24,033 nucleotides of DNA from DRWZ01 sp964601505. GTDB lineage: Bacteria > Calescibacteriota > Calescibacteriia > Calescibacteriales > Calescibacteriaceae. The DNA lies in contig CAZRNR010000031.1 of NCBI GenBank assembly GCA_964601505.1, positions 1 through 24,033 on the forward strand, given 5' to 3'. How positions within the stretch are numbered: the first letter of the stretch is position 1; every line of letters begins with the position of its first letter. A program made the position numbers and the translations under genes. Positions 1 through 6,898 of the stretch are shown here, piece by piece. Below the pieces are notes generated by a model. It was not told where the DNA came from, did not search any database, and saw only the letters and a list, made by a program, of their open reading frames with translations.

Positions 1-1
1 T

Positions 2-916
2 AGGGAGTTGAGGCGTATGTGGTATAGTATAAACAGGGGGTGGAATTTTGACAGAAGTTTAAAATTTGCATTGTTGGACAGAGTATGTTCAAGAGATTTT
101 CAGGAGCATATCTGGTCAATGCCTTTGGTTTCAGGTTCAAATATAGTAATAGGTGGAGGTGGAGCTTCATCTTCTGGGAACCTCTATGTTCTTGATACCA
201 GCTGTAATATAGTCAAGACCATAAGCTTTTCTGGACACTTGAAGGAGGGATATCTTGCAGATGTAGATGGAGATAATCAATTAGATTGGGTAGGGGGACT
301 TACTCAGCCAAGCGGAGCAAACTATGCGGTTGTTGTGAACAACATATTTGGAACTCATTCTCAATCAACTGTTCATCTTGGGACACTATCTGAAATAGCT
401 GGGAAGAATAATGTAAGGAGTATTATTCCTGCGCGGATTGGTGGAGATCTGTATGGAATATTTGTAGAAACATCTCAGCTTCAGGCAGATGGTTACCGGA
501 AAAGCTTTTTGAGTGTTGTGAAATTGTCAAACCTTGGAGTTTTGGGAAGAATTGAACTTGTAGGTTGGAACTTTTCTTCAGCTGTAGCAGGAGACTTTGA
601 TTCCGCACAGGGAACAGGAGAGATTATAGTCGGTTTGTGGAGTGGAGGAGAAAAGAACCCAATTTATATCATTGATCTTGAGAGAGTTTCATTAAGAGAA
701 GAAATAAAATCTGCTTTGAAAACAGGTGAGACTGTTGGATCACATGCGCTATCTGTATATAACATAGATTCACAAGGCTATCTAGAGCTATTGGTAGCTG
801 AAAATAAAGGATGTTTCTATGTTTTTGAGATTATGGATAAACGTAGTAGACAATCAGTCTATTCAAATCATTATAGAAGAGACCGAAATCTGAATGCTGT
901 TTTCCCACCACCGTGA
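2..916 (+). CDS. FG-GAP/VCBS-like beta-propeller protein, C-terminal part (partial)
   Basis: The frame is open to the left edge, so this is probably the C-terminal end of a larger surface or secreted protein; the first ATG inside is at 17. Numbered from the TTG at 8, it carries a calcium-loop motif DVDGDNQLD at residues 85-93. Two more blade-like segments follow, AGDFDSAQGTGEIIVGL near 194-210 and YNIDSQGYLELLVAENKG near 251-268. These match the style of FG-GAP/VCBS propeller repeats, which often sit in exported proteins. No signal peptide is visible, which supports the view that the N-terminus lies outside the window. A start at ATG 17 is possible because GGGAG lies about 10 nt upstream, but a protein starting there would lack an export signal. 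Ligand and function are unknown. Confidence 0.62.
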   Translation, partial: RELRRMWYSINRGWNFDRSLKFALLDRVCSRDFQEHIWSMPLVSGSNIVIGGGGASSSGNLYVLDTSCNIVKTISFSGHLKEGYLADVDGDNQLDWVGGLTQPSGANYAVVVNNIFGTHSQSTVHLGTLSEIAGKNNVRSIIPARIGGDLYGIFVETSQLQADGYRKSFLSVVKLSNLGVLGRIELVGWNFSSAVAGDFDSAQGTGEIIVGLWSGGEKNPIYIIDLERVSLREEIKSALKTGETVGSHALSVYNIDSQGYLELLVAENKGCFYVFEIMDKRSRQSVYSNHYRRDRNLNAVFPPP

Positions 917-974
917 TTCTCTTTGGTTTTCTACCTGTAGAGCATTAAAATCTGTAGTCATAAATATTGAGAAA

Positions 975-1003
975 TTGATAAAGTTGTATTTTAAGGCCAT
1001 AAT
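975..1003 (+). promoter_or_regulatory. Predicted promoter giving a leaderless mRNA
   Basis: TTGATA (975-980) and CATAAT (998-1003) are separated by 17 nt. Transcription starting about 7 nt after the -10 box would begin near 1010, and the next gene's ATG is at 1012. There is no Shine-Dalgarno sequence. This is a pattern match in AT-rich DNA, not proof. Confidence 0.45.
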
Positions 1004-1011
1004 TTTAATTT

Positions 1012-1485
1012 ATGAATCTGCAAGAGCTTTCTTCTTTTGAGCTTGAGAGAGTCTTTACCGATGGCATCTGTCCCGAGCCTCAGAATCTTATCGGAAGTTG
1101 GAAAGGCATTTTTCTCCCTTTTATTGAAAGAGCTCCTTTACCTTTCAAAAATCTTCTGACGTTCGCGGTTTCAAAGACATGGGGAAACATTTGGAAGGGA
1201 AAAGAAATTTTCATTGATCAGAAAACAAATAAAATAAAGGGATTGAATATTATTTATCCTTCTTTGAAAACATTGAGTTTTGATGTGAAGAAGGTAAGAT
1301 CAAGGGTTGATTCTGGAGATGCTGTCGAGTTTGATTACTCATCTCACATCCATCCATTCGGTTTTATAAGAGATGAGGTAAGATTGGTAAAGGGATCTGA
1401 AGAACAGAAACTCATAGGAATAATGTTTCTTGAATCTTCTTTCTGGCGGTTTCCAATTATATTTTTTGGTTTAGAAAGACTTTAG
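1012..1485 (+). CDS. Small conserved-looking protein of unknown function
   Basis: A 157-residue protein with no signal peptide and no clear membrane helix, so probably cytoplasmic. It has a GSWKG motif near residues 28-32. It also has alternating hydrophobic/charged stretches that look like beta strands (around 62-70, 85-92 and 117-137), including IRDEVRLV followed by LIGIMFLE. This recalls small lipocalin-like or GXWXG/DUF4334-type barrels, but I do not recognise the family with certainty. The ATG has no Shine-Dalgarno sequence; a promoter-like pair (975-1003) places transcription start next to the ATG. Neighbours do not suggest a role. Confidence 0.6.
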   Translation: MNLQELSSFELERVFTDGICPEPQNLIGSWKGIFLPFIERAPLPFKNLLTFAVSKTWGNIWKGKEIFIDQKTNKIKGLNIIYPSLKTLSFDVKKVRSRVDSGDAVEFDYSSHIHPFGFIRDEVRLVKGSEEQKLIGIMFLESSFWRFPIIFFGLERL

Positions 1486-1980
1486 CGTTTGCCAATATTG
1501 CTCCACCAAATTCCCAACACCTAAAGCAAGAAAAATAATCGTCTCAAATTTTTTACAAATTCAGATGAACACATAGGTGATTTTGCAGTTTCTCTCTCCG
1601 TTTCTTTGACTTCCGCATCTTTAATCCCTTTGCGTACGATCAAGCTATGAAGAGTCCCAAGATTAAGTGTTCTATAGATTTAAGTGATGTGTCAAAAAAT
1701 TTTTATACTCCACTTAAAATGCAAGAGGAAATTGACAATTTTTGGTACATATTTATTTGACAATGCATTTAAGGTTGAGAGTATGAGGAGAAATGTGAGT
1801 ATTTTCTGCAGAATTTTTCAAGATCATGAAATTGCTTTGTTGCATCTTTAAGTGCGCATATTTGAATTGCTCTTTTTGGCTTGACTGGCAGATCACGTTT
1901 TCTTCAATAAGAGGACATTTTCAAATTTTGGAGCAGTGAGAAATAATAATTTCTTTACTTATTTTTTAAACCCTGCGGAA
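1486..1980. other. 495-nt gap, possibly decayed minus-strand coding sequence
   Basis: No intact gene is visible. On the minus strand two short open stretches read like protein remnants: about 1903-1769 (45 codons, rich in Lys/Arg/Asp, containing KPKRAIQICALKDATKQF) and about 1684-1521 (containing KGIKDAEVKETERETAKSP). They are in different frames, have no start signal, and match no family I recognise. Two TTGACA-like boxes occur near 1732 and 1757, but no good -10 partner is seen. Confidence 0.3.
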
Positions 1981-3012
1981 TCATTTTTTATTTCTTTGTT
2001 TTTCAAGATACTCTTCATAGATGAGATCTAAATTGCCATCAAGAACATCTTCTAGTCTGTGGATTGTAATTCCCAGAACATGATCTGTGACCCTGTTTTG
2101 CATGAAGTTGTAGGTTCGTGTTTTTTCTGACCTTTCTGCTGAACCTGTCTGTTCTCTTCTCTTACTTTCTATTTGTTTTTCTATTTTTTCCTTTTCAAGC
2201 TGATATAATTTCGCTCTCAGAAGTCTCAACGCTCTTTCTTTGTTCATATGTTGGGATCTCTCCTCTTGACATGTCACTGTTATACCAGTTGGTATGTGCC
2301 TTATTCTAACGGCAGATTCTGTCTTATTCACATGTTGCCCTCCTGGACCTGATGCTCTAAATGTTTCTATTTCAATATCCTGATCATTTATTTTGACTTC
2401 AATTTCTTTTGGTTCTTCAAGAATGGCAACAGTTGCGGTTGATGTGTGTATACGTCCGCTTGCCTCTGTTATTGGGACTCTTTGAACTCTATGCACTCCA
2501 GCTTCTTTTTTCATTATTTCGTAGCAACCTCTACCTTCTATTGTGGCTGAAACCTCTTTTATACCTCCAAGATCTGATCTTCTCTCATAAAATATTTTCA
2601 TGTTCCAGCCCTTTTTTTCTGCAAACTTCATATACATTCTCAGTAGATCTGCAGCAAAAAGTGATGCTTCTTCACCTCCGACTCCTGCTCTGATTTCAAT
2701 AATGCAGGAGTTTTTGTTTTCTCCCTCTGTCAACTCGTTTTCTATTTCTTCAATTTTTCTCATTATCTCTTTTTTCTCATCAATCGCAAGAGCTATTAAT
2801 TCCTCGTCTGTTTCAGATGATATTATTTTCTCTACTTCTTGCAAGTCTTCAAGTAGTTTTTTTGCTCGCTTGGCTGTTTCTATCTTTTCTGATATCTTGG
2901 CTCTTTTTGACAAAGCTTCTTGGTCAAATTTCTCCAAAATTTTCTTATCTATTTCTTTTAGCTCCTCCTCTAAGCTCTCAATTTCGCTTATAAGATTTTT
3001 GATTTTATCCAC
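1981..3012 (-). CDS. prfA: Peptide chain release factor 1
   Basis: Class I release factor that reads UAA and UAG in the ribosomal A site and triggers hydrolysis of peptidyl-tRNA. The GGQ catalytic motif is at residues 224-226 (context SGPGGQHVNKTESAVR). The stop-codon-reading tripeptide is P-I-T at 180-182, which fits the PxT form of RF1 rather than the SPF of RF2. The N-terminal coiled-coil region covers about 1-100. At 343 residues it is slightly short for RF1 (about 355-360). The start is a GTG at 3012, with no Shine-Dalgarno sequence. It lies only 9 nt after the discriminator base of tRNA-Cys on the same strand, so the two are very likely co-transcribed. The usual partner prmC is not adjacent. 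Confidence 0.97.
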   Translation of the reverse strand: MDKIKNLISEIESLEEELKEIDKKILEKFDQEALSKRAKISEKIETAKRAKKLLEDLQEVEKIISSETDEELIALAIDEKKEIMRKIEEIENELTEGENKNSCIIEIRAGVGGEEASLFAADLLRMYMKFAEKKGWNMKIFYERRSDLGGIKEVSATIEGRGCYEIMKKEAGVHRVQRVPITEASGRIHTSTATVAILEEPKEIEVKINDQDIEIETFRASGPGGQHVNKTESAVRIRHIPTGITVTCQEERSQHMNKERALRLLRAKLYQLEKEKIEKQIESKRREQTGSAERSEKTRTYNFMQNRVTDHVLGITIHRLEDVLDGNLDLIYEEYLEKQRNKK

Positions 3013-3021
3013 AGGAATCTG

Positions 3022-3095
3022 AGGCGACGCCGGGATTTGAACCCGGGAATGAGGGATTTGCAGTCCCCTGCCTTAGTCCGCTTGGCTACGTCGCC
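3022..3095 (-). tRNA. tRNA-Cys (anticodon GCA)
   Basis: Read on the minus strand, the acceptor stem GGCGACG pairs with CGTCGCC over 7 bp (3095-3089 with 3029-3023). The D arm is GCC...GGC. The anticodon stem GGGGA/TCCCT encloses CTGCAAA, giving anticodon GCA. The T arm is CCGGG-TTCAAAT-CCCGG. The discriminator is U at 3022, as in known bacterial tRNA-Cys. The next bases are CAG, so CCA is not encoded and must be added after transcription. The GTG of prfA begins 9 nt downstream. Confidence 0.97.
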
Positions 3096-3235
3096 GTAGT
3101 GAGTTATTACACTAAAACTATTATCAATACCTGACCCTACTCTTAAAATTTTCAAAAAACTCATCCCACAAGATCCGTATTTCTGACATTTTTTACGACT
3201 TTGTAGTAAATTTCTAAAATCAAACTTTACGCAAA

Positions 3236-4279
3236 ATGTCAATACATTCAAGATTTATTCTTTGCTTTATCCTATTATTCCAATGTACATCAGATAAGAA
3301 TGTGTGCTATGTCAGTTTTAGTGATTTCAATGTAGTGTTTTTTGCTGAAGGAGGTATATGTGTTAAGATAGGTAATAGTGAGTTCTGTGGAAAGGGGCAA
3401 GTTCCCATAAGCCGAGACCAATTTGAAGGCAGTATGACCTATGAAATTCTTGGGGAGGAAAAAAAAATTTGTGATGGATATTTCAATATCCCTAAGGAGA
3501 ATATGAAAATTGCAATTATAGGAGATACATCCTACAAAACGGGATACCTACCGTTGCTTGTTCGCGAAATTCAAAAATTCTCTCCTGATATTGTTTTCCA
3601 TGTTGGAGATTTCCAGTATGATACACATATGGATAAGTGGAACAGGTTGTTTGAATACTTCAGACCTATTTTTTCAACATCTGTTTTCCAGCTTGTTGCG
3701 GGGAATCATGAATATGATAGCAAAAAAGATATTGAGACTTTTAAAAGGTTTTTCCCATATGAAGGTGAATTCTTTTTTGAATGGAATGGAATAATCTTTT
3801 GGGGTATAAATACATTTAAGCCGGGTTGGTATGAAGATTTCCTGAAAGCTTCTGAGAAGATTGAGAGTTATAAAGGTCCATTGATTATTTTTATTCATAA
3901 GCCTTTTGTTTCTCTTTCAAGATGGAATAAAATCGGGACTATGAACGAAGCGATTTTTCAGAAGGTTTATAATAGGGTATCTGTAGTTTTCTCGGGGCAC
4001 GACCATGTTTATGGTAGAGTTCGTATTACTTTTCCTGATAAGGTTTTTGAGAATATTATATCTGGTGGGGGAGGGGCATATATATATGGCTGCCCAGATG
4101 AAAGATCAAAAAAACTTAGCATAGGTGAAAGAGAGTTTAAGGCAGATGTTCTAAAGTGTGTAGCAGATTTCAATACTGTTTTATGTGAACTGAAAAATAG
4201 GTCTCTTGACTGTAAAGCTGTATCTCCAACAAGAGGAGTACTTGATGTTTTTTCAATCGATTTATCTGGAAGTAAATAA
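3236..4279 (+). CDS. Exported calcineurin-like metallophosphoesterase (purple acid phosphatase-like)
   Basis: A 347-residue protein with a hydrophobic N-terminus (residues 7-17, FILCFILLFQC) that works as a signal peptide. Cys17 could be lipidated, but the -1/-2 residues (Gln, Phe) are a poor lipobox. The catalytic fold spans about 90-262, with the two-metal ligands in order: GD (Asp97), GDFQYD (Asp125), GNHEY (Asn157-His158), His221 and GHDHVYGR (His255, His257). This order is typical of phosphoesterases of the PAP/alkaline phosphatase type. It probably hydrolyses phosphate esters outside the cytoplasm; the substrate cannot be told. Several cysteines (24, 42, 51, 79 and others near the C-terminus) could form disulfides. 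Start ATG at 3236; no Shine-Dalgarno sequence. It is divergent from tRNA-Cys/prfA, with 140 nt between. Confidence 0.85.
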   Translation: MSIHSRFILCFILLFQCTSDKNVCYVSFSDFNVVFFAEGGICVKIGNSEFCGKGQVPISRDQFEGSMTYEILGEEKKICDGYFNIPKENMKIAIIGDTSYKTGYLPLLVREIQKFSPDIVFHVGDFQYDTHMDKWNRLFEYFRPIFSTSVFQLVAGNHEYDSKKDIETFKRFFPYEGEFFFEWNGIIFWGINTFKPGWYEDFLKASEKIESYKGPLIIFIHKPFVSLSRWNKIGTMNEAIFQKVYNRVSVVFSGHDHVYGRVRITFPDKVFENIISGGGGAYIYGCPDERSKKLSIGEREFKADVLKCVADFNTVLCELKNRSLDCKAVSPTRGVLDVFSIDLSGSK

Positions 4280-4659
4280 GAATAAGTTTTAGTTTTAAGA
4301 TATATACTGTTGACTTCTGATCCTGTTTAAGATTTAATAAAAAATCTTTAATCTGAATCTTGCAAGAAGTCTTTATCCTCTATAGGGCGGAGATGAATTG
4401 CAAAAACTTGAGTCAGTTTCGGATTATAATTATATGTAATCCTGATAACCAAAGGGTTGTCAAGGATGGTAGTGTGGGGACGGCCCGAACTGTGGAGAGG
4501 CTTATAGCCTCATTGAATCAGGAAGCTCCATCTTCTATAAGATGGAGTAGTTCAAAGATTGTTAGATCTCCATGCTGAGGGAGTCATAATTTTCGATTAT
4601 AAGAAAAAAATTGTAATAGAGCTAAAACTTTTTATGGTTTTTTAAATTTTTCTTTTGAG
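4280..4659. other. 380-nt gap between the phosphatase and tRNA-Pro
   Basis: The centre holds an IS200/IS605 right-end relic, listed separately. Before it lies AT-rich sequence without a clear terminator. Just upstream of tRNA-Pro, TTGTAA (4611-4616) and TATGGT (4633-4638) are 16 nt apart and may be its promoter, starting near 4645. The 48-nt stretch 4392-4439 reads DELQKLESVSDYNYM before a stop, which looks like protein but has no recognised source. Confidence 0.4.
4440..4554 (+). mobile_element. IS200/IS605-type right end with omega-RNA hairpins, no tnpB left
   Basis: The three-prime part of an IS200/IS605 (TnpB) element. One frame reads TARTVERLIASLNQEAP, the translation often seen at the right end of TnpB elements of thermophiles. 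Two hairpins follow in the order seen in such right ends: GAGGC-ttata-GCCTC (4497-4511), then a perfect 9-bp stem CTCCATCTT-ctat-AAGATGGAG (4526-4547), ending in TAGTTCA (4548-4554). In the family this DNA serves both as the transposase-recognised end and as the 3' part of the omega-RNA that guides TnpB. No TnpB catalytic or zinc-finger sequence is found upstream, so this is a solo end or an internally deleted remnant. The family assignment rests on my recognition of the pattern. Confidence 0.6.
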
Positions 4660-4734
4660 CGGGATGTAGCACAGATGGTTTAGTGCGCCGGCTTCGGGAG
4701 CCGGAGGTCGCCGGTTCAAGTCCGGCCATCCCGA
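4660..4734 (+). tRNA. tRNA-Pro (anticodon CGG)
   Basis: The acceptor stem CGGGATG (4660-4666) pairs with CATCCCG (4727-4733). The anticodon stem CCGGC/GCCGG encloses TTCGGGA, giving anticodon CGG. The T arm is GCCGG-TTCAAGT-CCGGC. The discriminator is A at 4734. The following bases are AAA, so CCA is not encoded. The next ATG (lapA-like) begins after exactly 9 nt, the same spacing as between tRNA-Cys and prfA. Confidence 0.97.
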
Positions 4735-4743
4735 AAATTTTAA

Positions 4744-5061
4744 ATGGGTCTGATATATTTTGCTATATTCGTAGCCCTCCTTATAGGTGTGATACAGAAT
4801 TATGAAGTCATGAATTATAAAACTTCACTTAAGTTTTTCCACTTGAAAACTCCAGAGTTCCCAATCGCTATACTGCTCGTCCTGTCTTTTGCTGTTGGAT
4901 ATATAATAGGATATATAAGATCTGCTCCCGCTGTTATAAAATCATTCCTGAAATCCAGAGAAATTGAAAAGCTCAACAAGAAAATAGAGGAATTTCAATT
5001 AGAGGAAAAGAAAAAGGAAGAAGAATTGAAAAAATTTGATCAAGGATCTCCTCAGACATAA
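4744..5061 (+). CDS. lapA: LapA-domain (DUF1049) inner-membrane protein
   Basis: A 105-residue protein with two membrane helices (about residues 2-18 and 42-60) and a charged C-terminal coiled coil (about 65-98, many Lys/Glu). This is the layout of LapA/YciS. In Escherichia coli LapA works with LapB to link lipopolysaccharide synthesis and FtsH control of LpxC. Here the gene follows tRNA-Pro by 9 nt with no Shine-Dalgarno sequence. Its stop codon touches the ATG of pyrF, so translation is probably coupled. In E. coli the order is lapA-lapB-pyrF, so this looks like the same arrangement without lapB. The function in this organism is inferred from family and context. Confidence 0.75.
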   Translation: MGLIYFAIFVALLIGVIQNYEVMNYKTSLKFFHLKTPEFPIAILLVLSFAVGYIIGYIRSAPAVIKSFLKSREIEKLNKKIEEFQLEEKKKEEELKKFDQGSPQT

Positions 5062-5703
5062 ATGAAATTTGCTTTAGCACTTGATATTCAGGAAAAAGAT
5101 AAGCTTATAAGGATCATAGAAGAGACACATCCTTTTGTTGATTTATTCAAGGTAGGACCTATAGCTTTGTTTTCTTTTGGACTTGAGGTATTCAAGTATA
5201 TATCTCGCGTTAGAAAAGATGTTTTCCTTGATATGAAATTTTTTGATATCCCTTCTGTTGTGTCAAGAACGATATCTTCTCTGGGTGAGCTTGGTGTAAA
5301 GATATTAACTGTTCATGCTTCGGGAGGTAGGGATATCTTAAAAAGTGCGGTTCTCTCTGCCAGAGAACTTGATATAGAGGTAGCAGCAGTCACTAAACTT
5401 ACTTCAGATGATGCAGACTTGGAATCTGTTCTTGAACTTTCGGAAATTGCGGAGAATTGCGGAGCCACATGGGTTGTCTGCCAACCACAGTTTTCAAAGG
5501 ATATCAAGGCGAAAACAAAACTCAAAGTTATATCTCCGGGAATAAGAATTTCGGAAAATACGGACGAACATAAGAATACTTTGACACCTTACGAGGCAAA
5601 GCTTGTAGGTATAGATATGATAGTTATCGGGAGGCCTATCGTTCTCTCTGATAACCCTTATGAGCAGGCGAAAAAGGTAAGAGAGATGATTGATCTTACA
5701 TGA
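5062..5703 (+). CDS. pyrF: Orotidine 5'-phosphate decarboxylase
   Basis: Catalyses the last step of UMP synthesis, decarboxylating OMP to UMP in the cytoplasm. The catalytic array D-x-K-x-x-D is present as FLDMKFFDIP (Asp57, Lys59, Asp62), with Asp8 and Lys30 as further active-site residues. VHASGG (84-89) and SPGIR (158-162) precede the phosphate-binding IGRPI (189-193). The length of 213 residues is on the short side, as in thermophiles. The ATG follows the lapA stop codon with no gap and no separate Shine-Dalgarno sequence, so expression should depend on lapA. The other pyrimidine gene in the window, pyrB, is 7 kb away in a different transcription unit. Confidence 0.95.
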   Translation: MKFALALDIQEKDKLIRIIEETHPFVDLFKVGPIALFSFGLEVFKYISRVRKDVFLDMKFFDIPSVVSRTISSLGELGVKILTVHASGGRDILKSAVLSARELDIEVAAVTKLTSDDADLESVLELSEIAENCGATWVVCQPQFSKDIKAKTKLKVISPGIRISENTDEHKNTLTPYEAKLVGIDMIVIGRPIVLSDNPYEQAKKVREMIDLT

Positions 5704-5748
5704 TTGTTGTTGTGTATGAATCTATTAATTGAATTGAGAATTTAGTTC

Positions 5749-6822
5749 TTAATCAGGGACAACAGTCATGTATTCTTTTACTTCTTCAAAAATCTTTCCC
5801 ATTCCAAACCAAACAAAAAGACCACTGAATGAATTGTTTTGTGTTCTTTCAACAAGGCAGAATGTCTTTTTCTCAATAAGCCCTATTTGAGGTGTGTCAA
5901 GGGAAACATATGGTATCCATGTTCCTGTATTTATATACGTTTTATCTTTTTGTTTTATCACCATGGCTTTATGTGTGTGCCCCATTATTACTGTTTTAAT
6001 CTCTGGTCGTCTTAATATGACCATTGCTGATCTATTAACAACTTTGTGTCCCATAGCATCCATAACGAACCTGAGCGGAACTTTGAAATTCCTTCTCATG
6101 ATTGGGTCATAAAATTTCCTGTTTTTTAGTATGAACAAAACAGTTCTATATATTGAATAAAGCGTGATTCTTGTTTCAAATATTAATCCCCATTTTATCG
6201 ATTTTTCAAGTGGTCTCCACCTATCAAGATATGGTTTCTTAAAAGATATTTTATCTATAACCTCAACCACGAATCTTGAGCCCCATGGCATATTTAAGAT
6301 TTCGTTTCCTCTTTCATCTTTTACCCATACGGTTTCGGTATCTGTGCGGTTTATCGCCTCGTATTTGTTTCCATGTTCTATCCATATCCCATCTGTGAAG
6401 TATTCTCTTTTGATAAATCTAATTCCTATGCCAGTTTTTTCGCATAGAATGTTTTGAAGCTCACTTGAGGCCATAGCTTGGTCATGGTTTCCTATTATAT
6501 AGGTTATTTTCCCACCTTCGTATTCGAAGTCTCTCAATGCACTGAAAAAAACTTTGTGTGCTTCTATGGACTTCTCTAAAAAATCTATCGTATCTTTTTT
6601 ATAGACTTTCCCGTCTCTGTAGACGGATTTAATTATGTCAACTATGTCTCCATTTAGAACAAGCTCAGTTTCATATCCGACCGAATCTTTTGTCCAGTAT
6701 TTCAAAAAATCATAGAAATCTGAATCATACACAAAATCCTCCCTATAGTTTATTGAGCCTTCTTTTGTTCTTCCTGCACCGATGTGAAGATCGCTAACTA
6801 TTATTATCCTTCTTTTTTTCAC
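5749..6822 (-). CDS. Calcineurin-like metallophosphoesterase, LpxH-like
   Basis: A 357-residue cytoplasmic protein with a full set of metal-binding motifs: SDLH (Asp11, His13), NGDIVD (Asp59), GNHD (Asn112, His113), EHGN (His150) and GHTH (His282, His284). The motif set and their spacing fit the LpxH/UDP-2,3-diacylglucosamine hydrolase side of the superfamily. LpxH itself is about 240 residues; this protein carries an extra helical stretch of roughly 110 residues between His150 and GHTH (about 155-270) plus a C-terminal extension. A role in lipid A or other lipid-precursor phosphate chemistry is possible but not shown. The start is GTG at 6822, without a Shine-Dalgarno sequence. It is convergent with pyrF (45-nt gap) and divergent from the solute-binding protein (76 nt). 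Confidence 0.82.
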   Translation of the reverse strand: MKKRRIIIVSDLHIGAGRTKEGSINYREDFVYDSDFYDFLKYWTKDSVGYETELVLNGDIVDIIKSVYRDGKVYKKDTIDFLEKSIEAHKVFFSALRDFEYEGGKITYIIGNHDQAMASSELQNILCEKTGIGIRFIKREYFTDGIWIEHGNKYEAINRTDTETVWVKDERGNEILNMPWGSRFVVEVIDKISFKKPYLDRWRPLEKSIKWGLIFETRITLYSIYRTVLFILKNRKFYDPIMRRNFKVPLRFVMDAMGHKVVNRSAMVILRRPEIKTVIMGHTHKAMVIKQKDKTYINTGTWIPYVSLDTPQIGLIEKKTFCLVERTQNNSFSGLFVWFGMGKIFEEVKEYMTVVPD

Positions 6823-6861
6823 TACTTAATAAGAAGATAAATCAAAAATTTCTATTTGATT

Positions 6862-6891
6862 TTGATTCAGTAATCTTGTGTTGTTTAATAA
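6862..6891 (+). promoter_or_regulatory. Predicted promoter of a leaderless mRNA
   Basis: TTGATT (6862-6867) and TAATAA (6886-6891) are 18 nt apart. The start expected about 7 nt after the -10 box is 6898, directly before the GTG at 6899. An in-frame TAG at 6893-6895 rules out an earlier start, so the transcript would carry essentially no leader. Confidence 0.45.
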
Positions 6892-6898
6892 TTAGATT

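Noticed and set aside
2988..3251. 87-residue minus-strand frame across tRNA-Cys
   Set aside because: It is a read-through of the tRNA gene and the prfA start and has no independent evidence.
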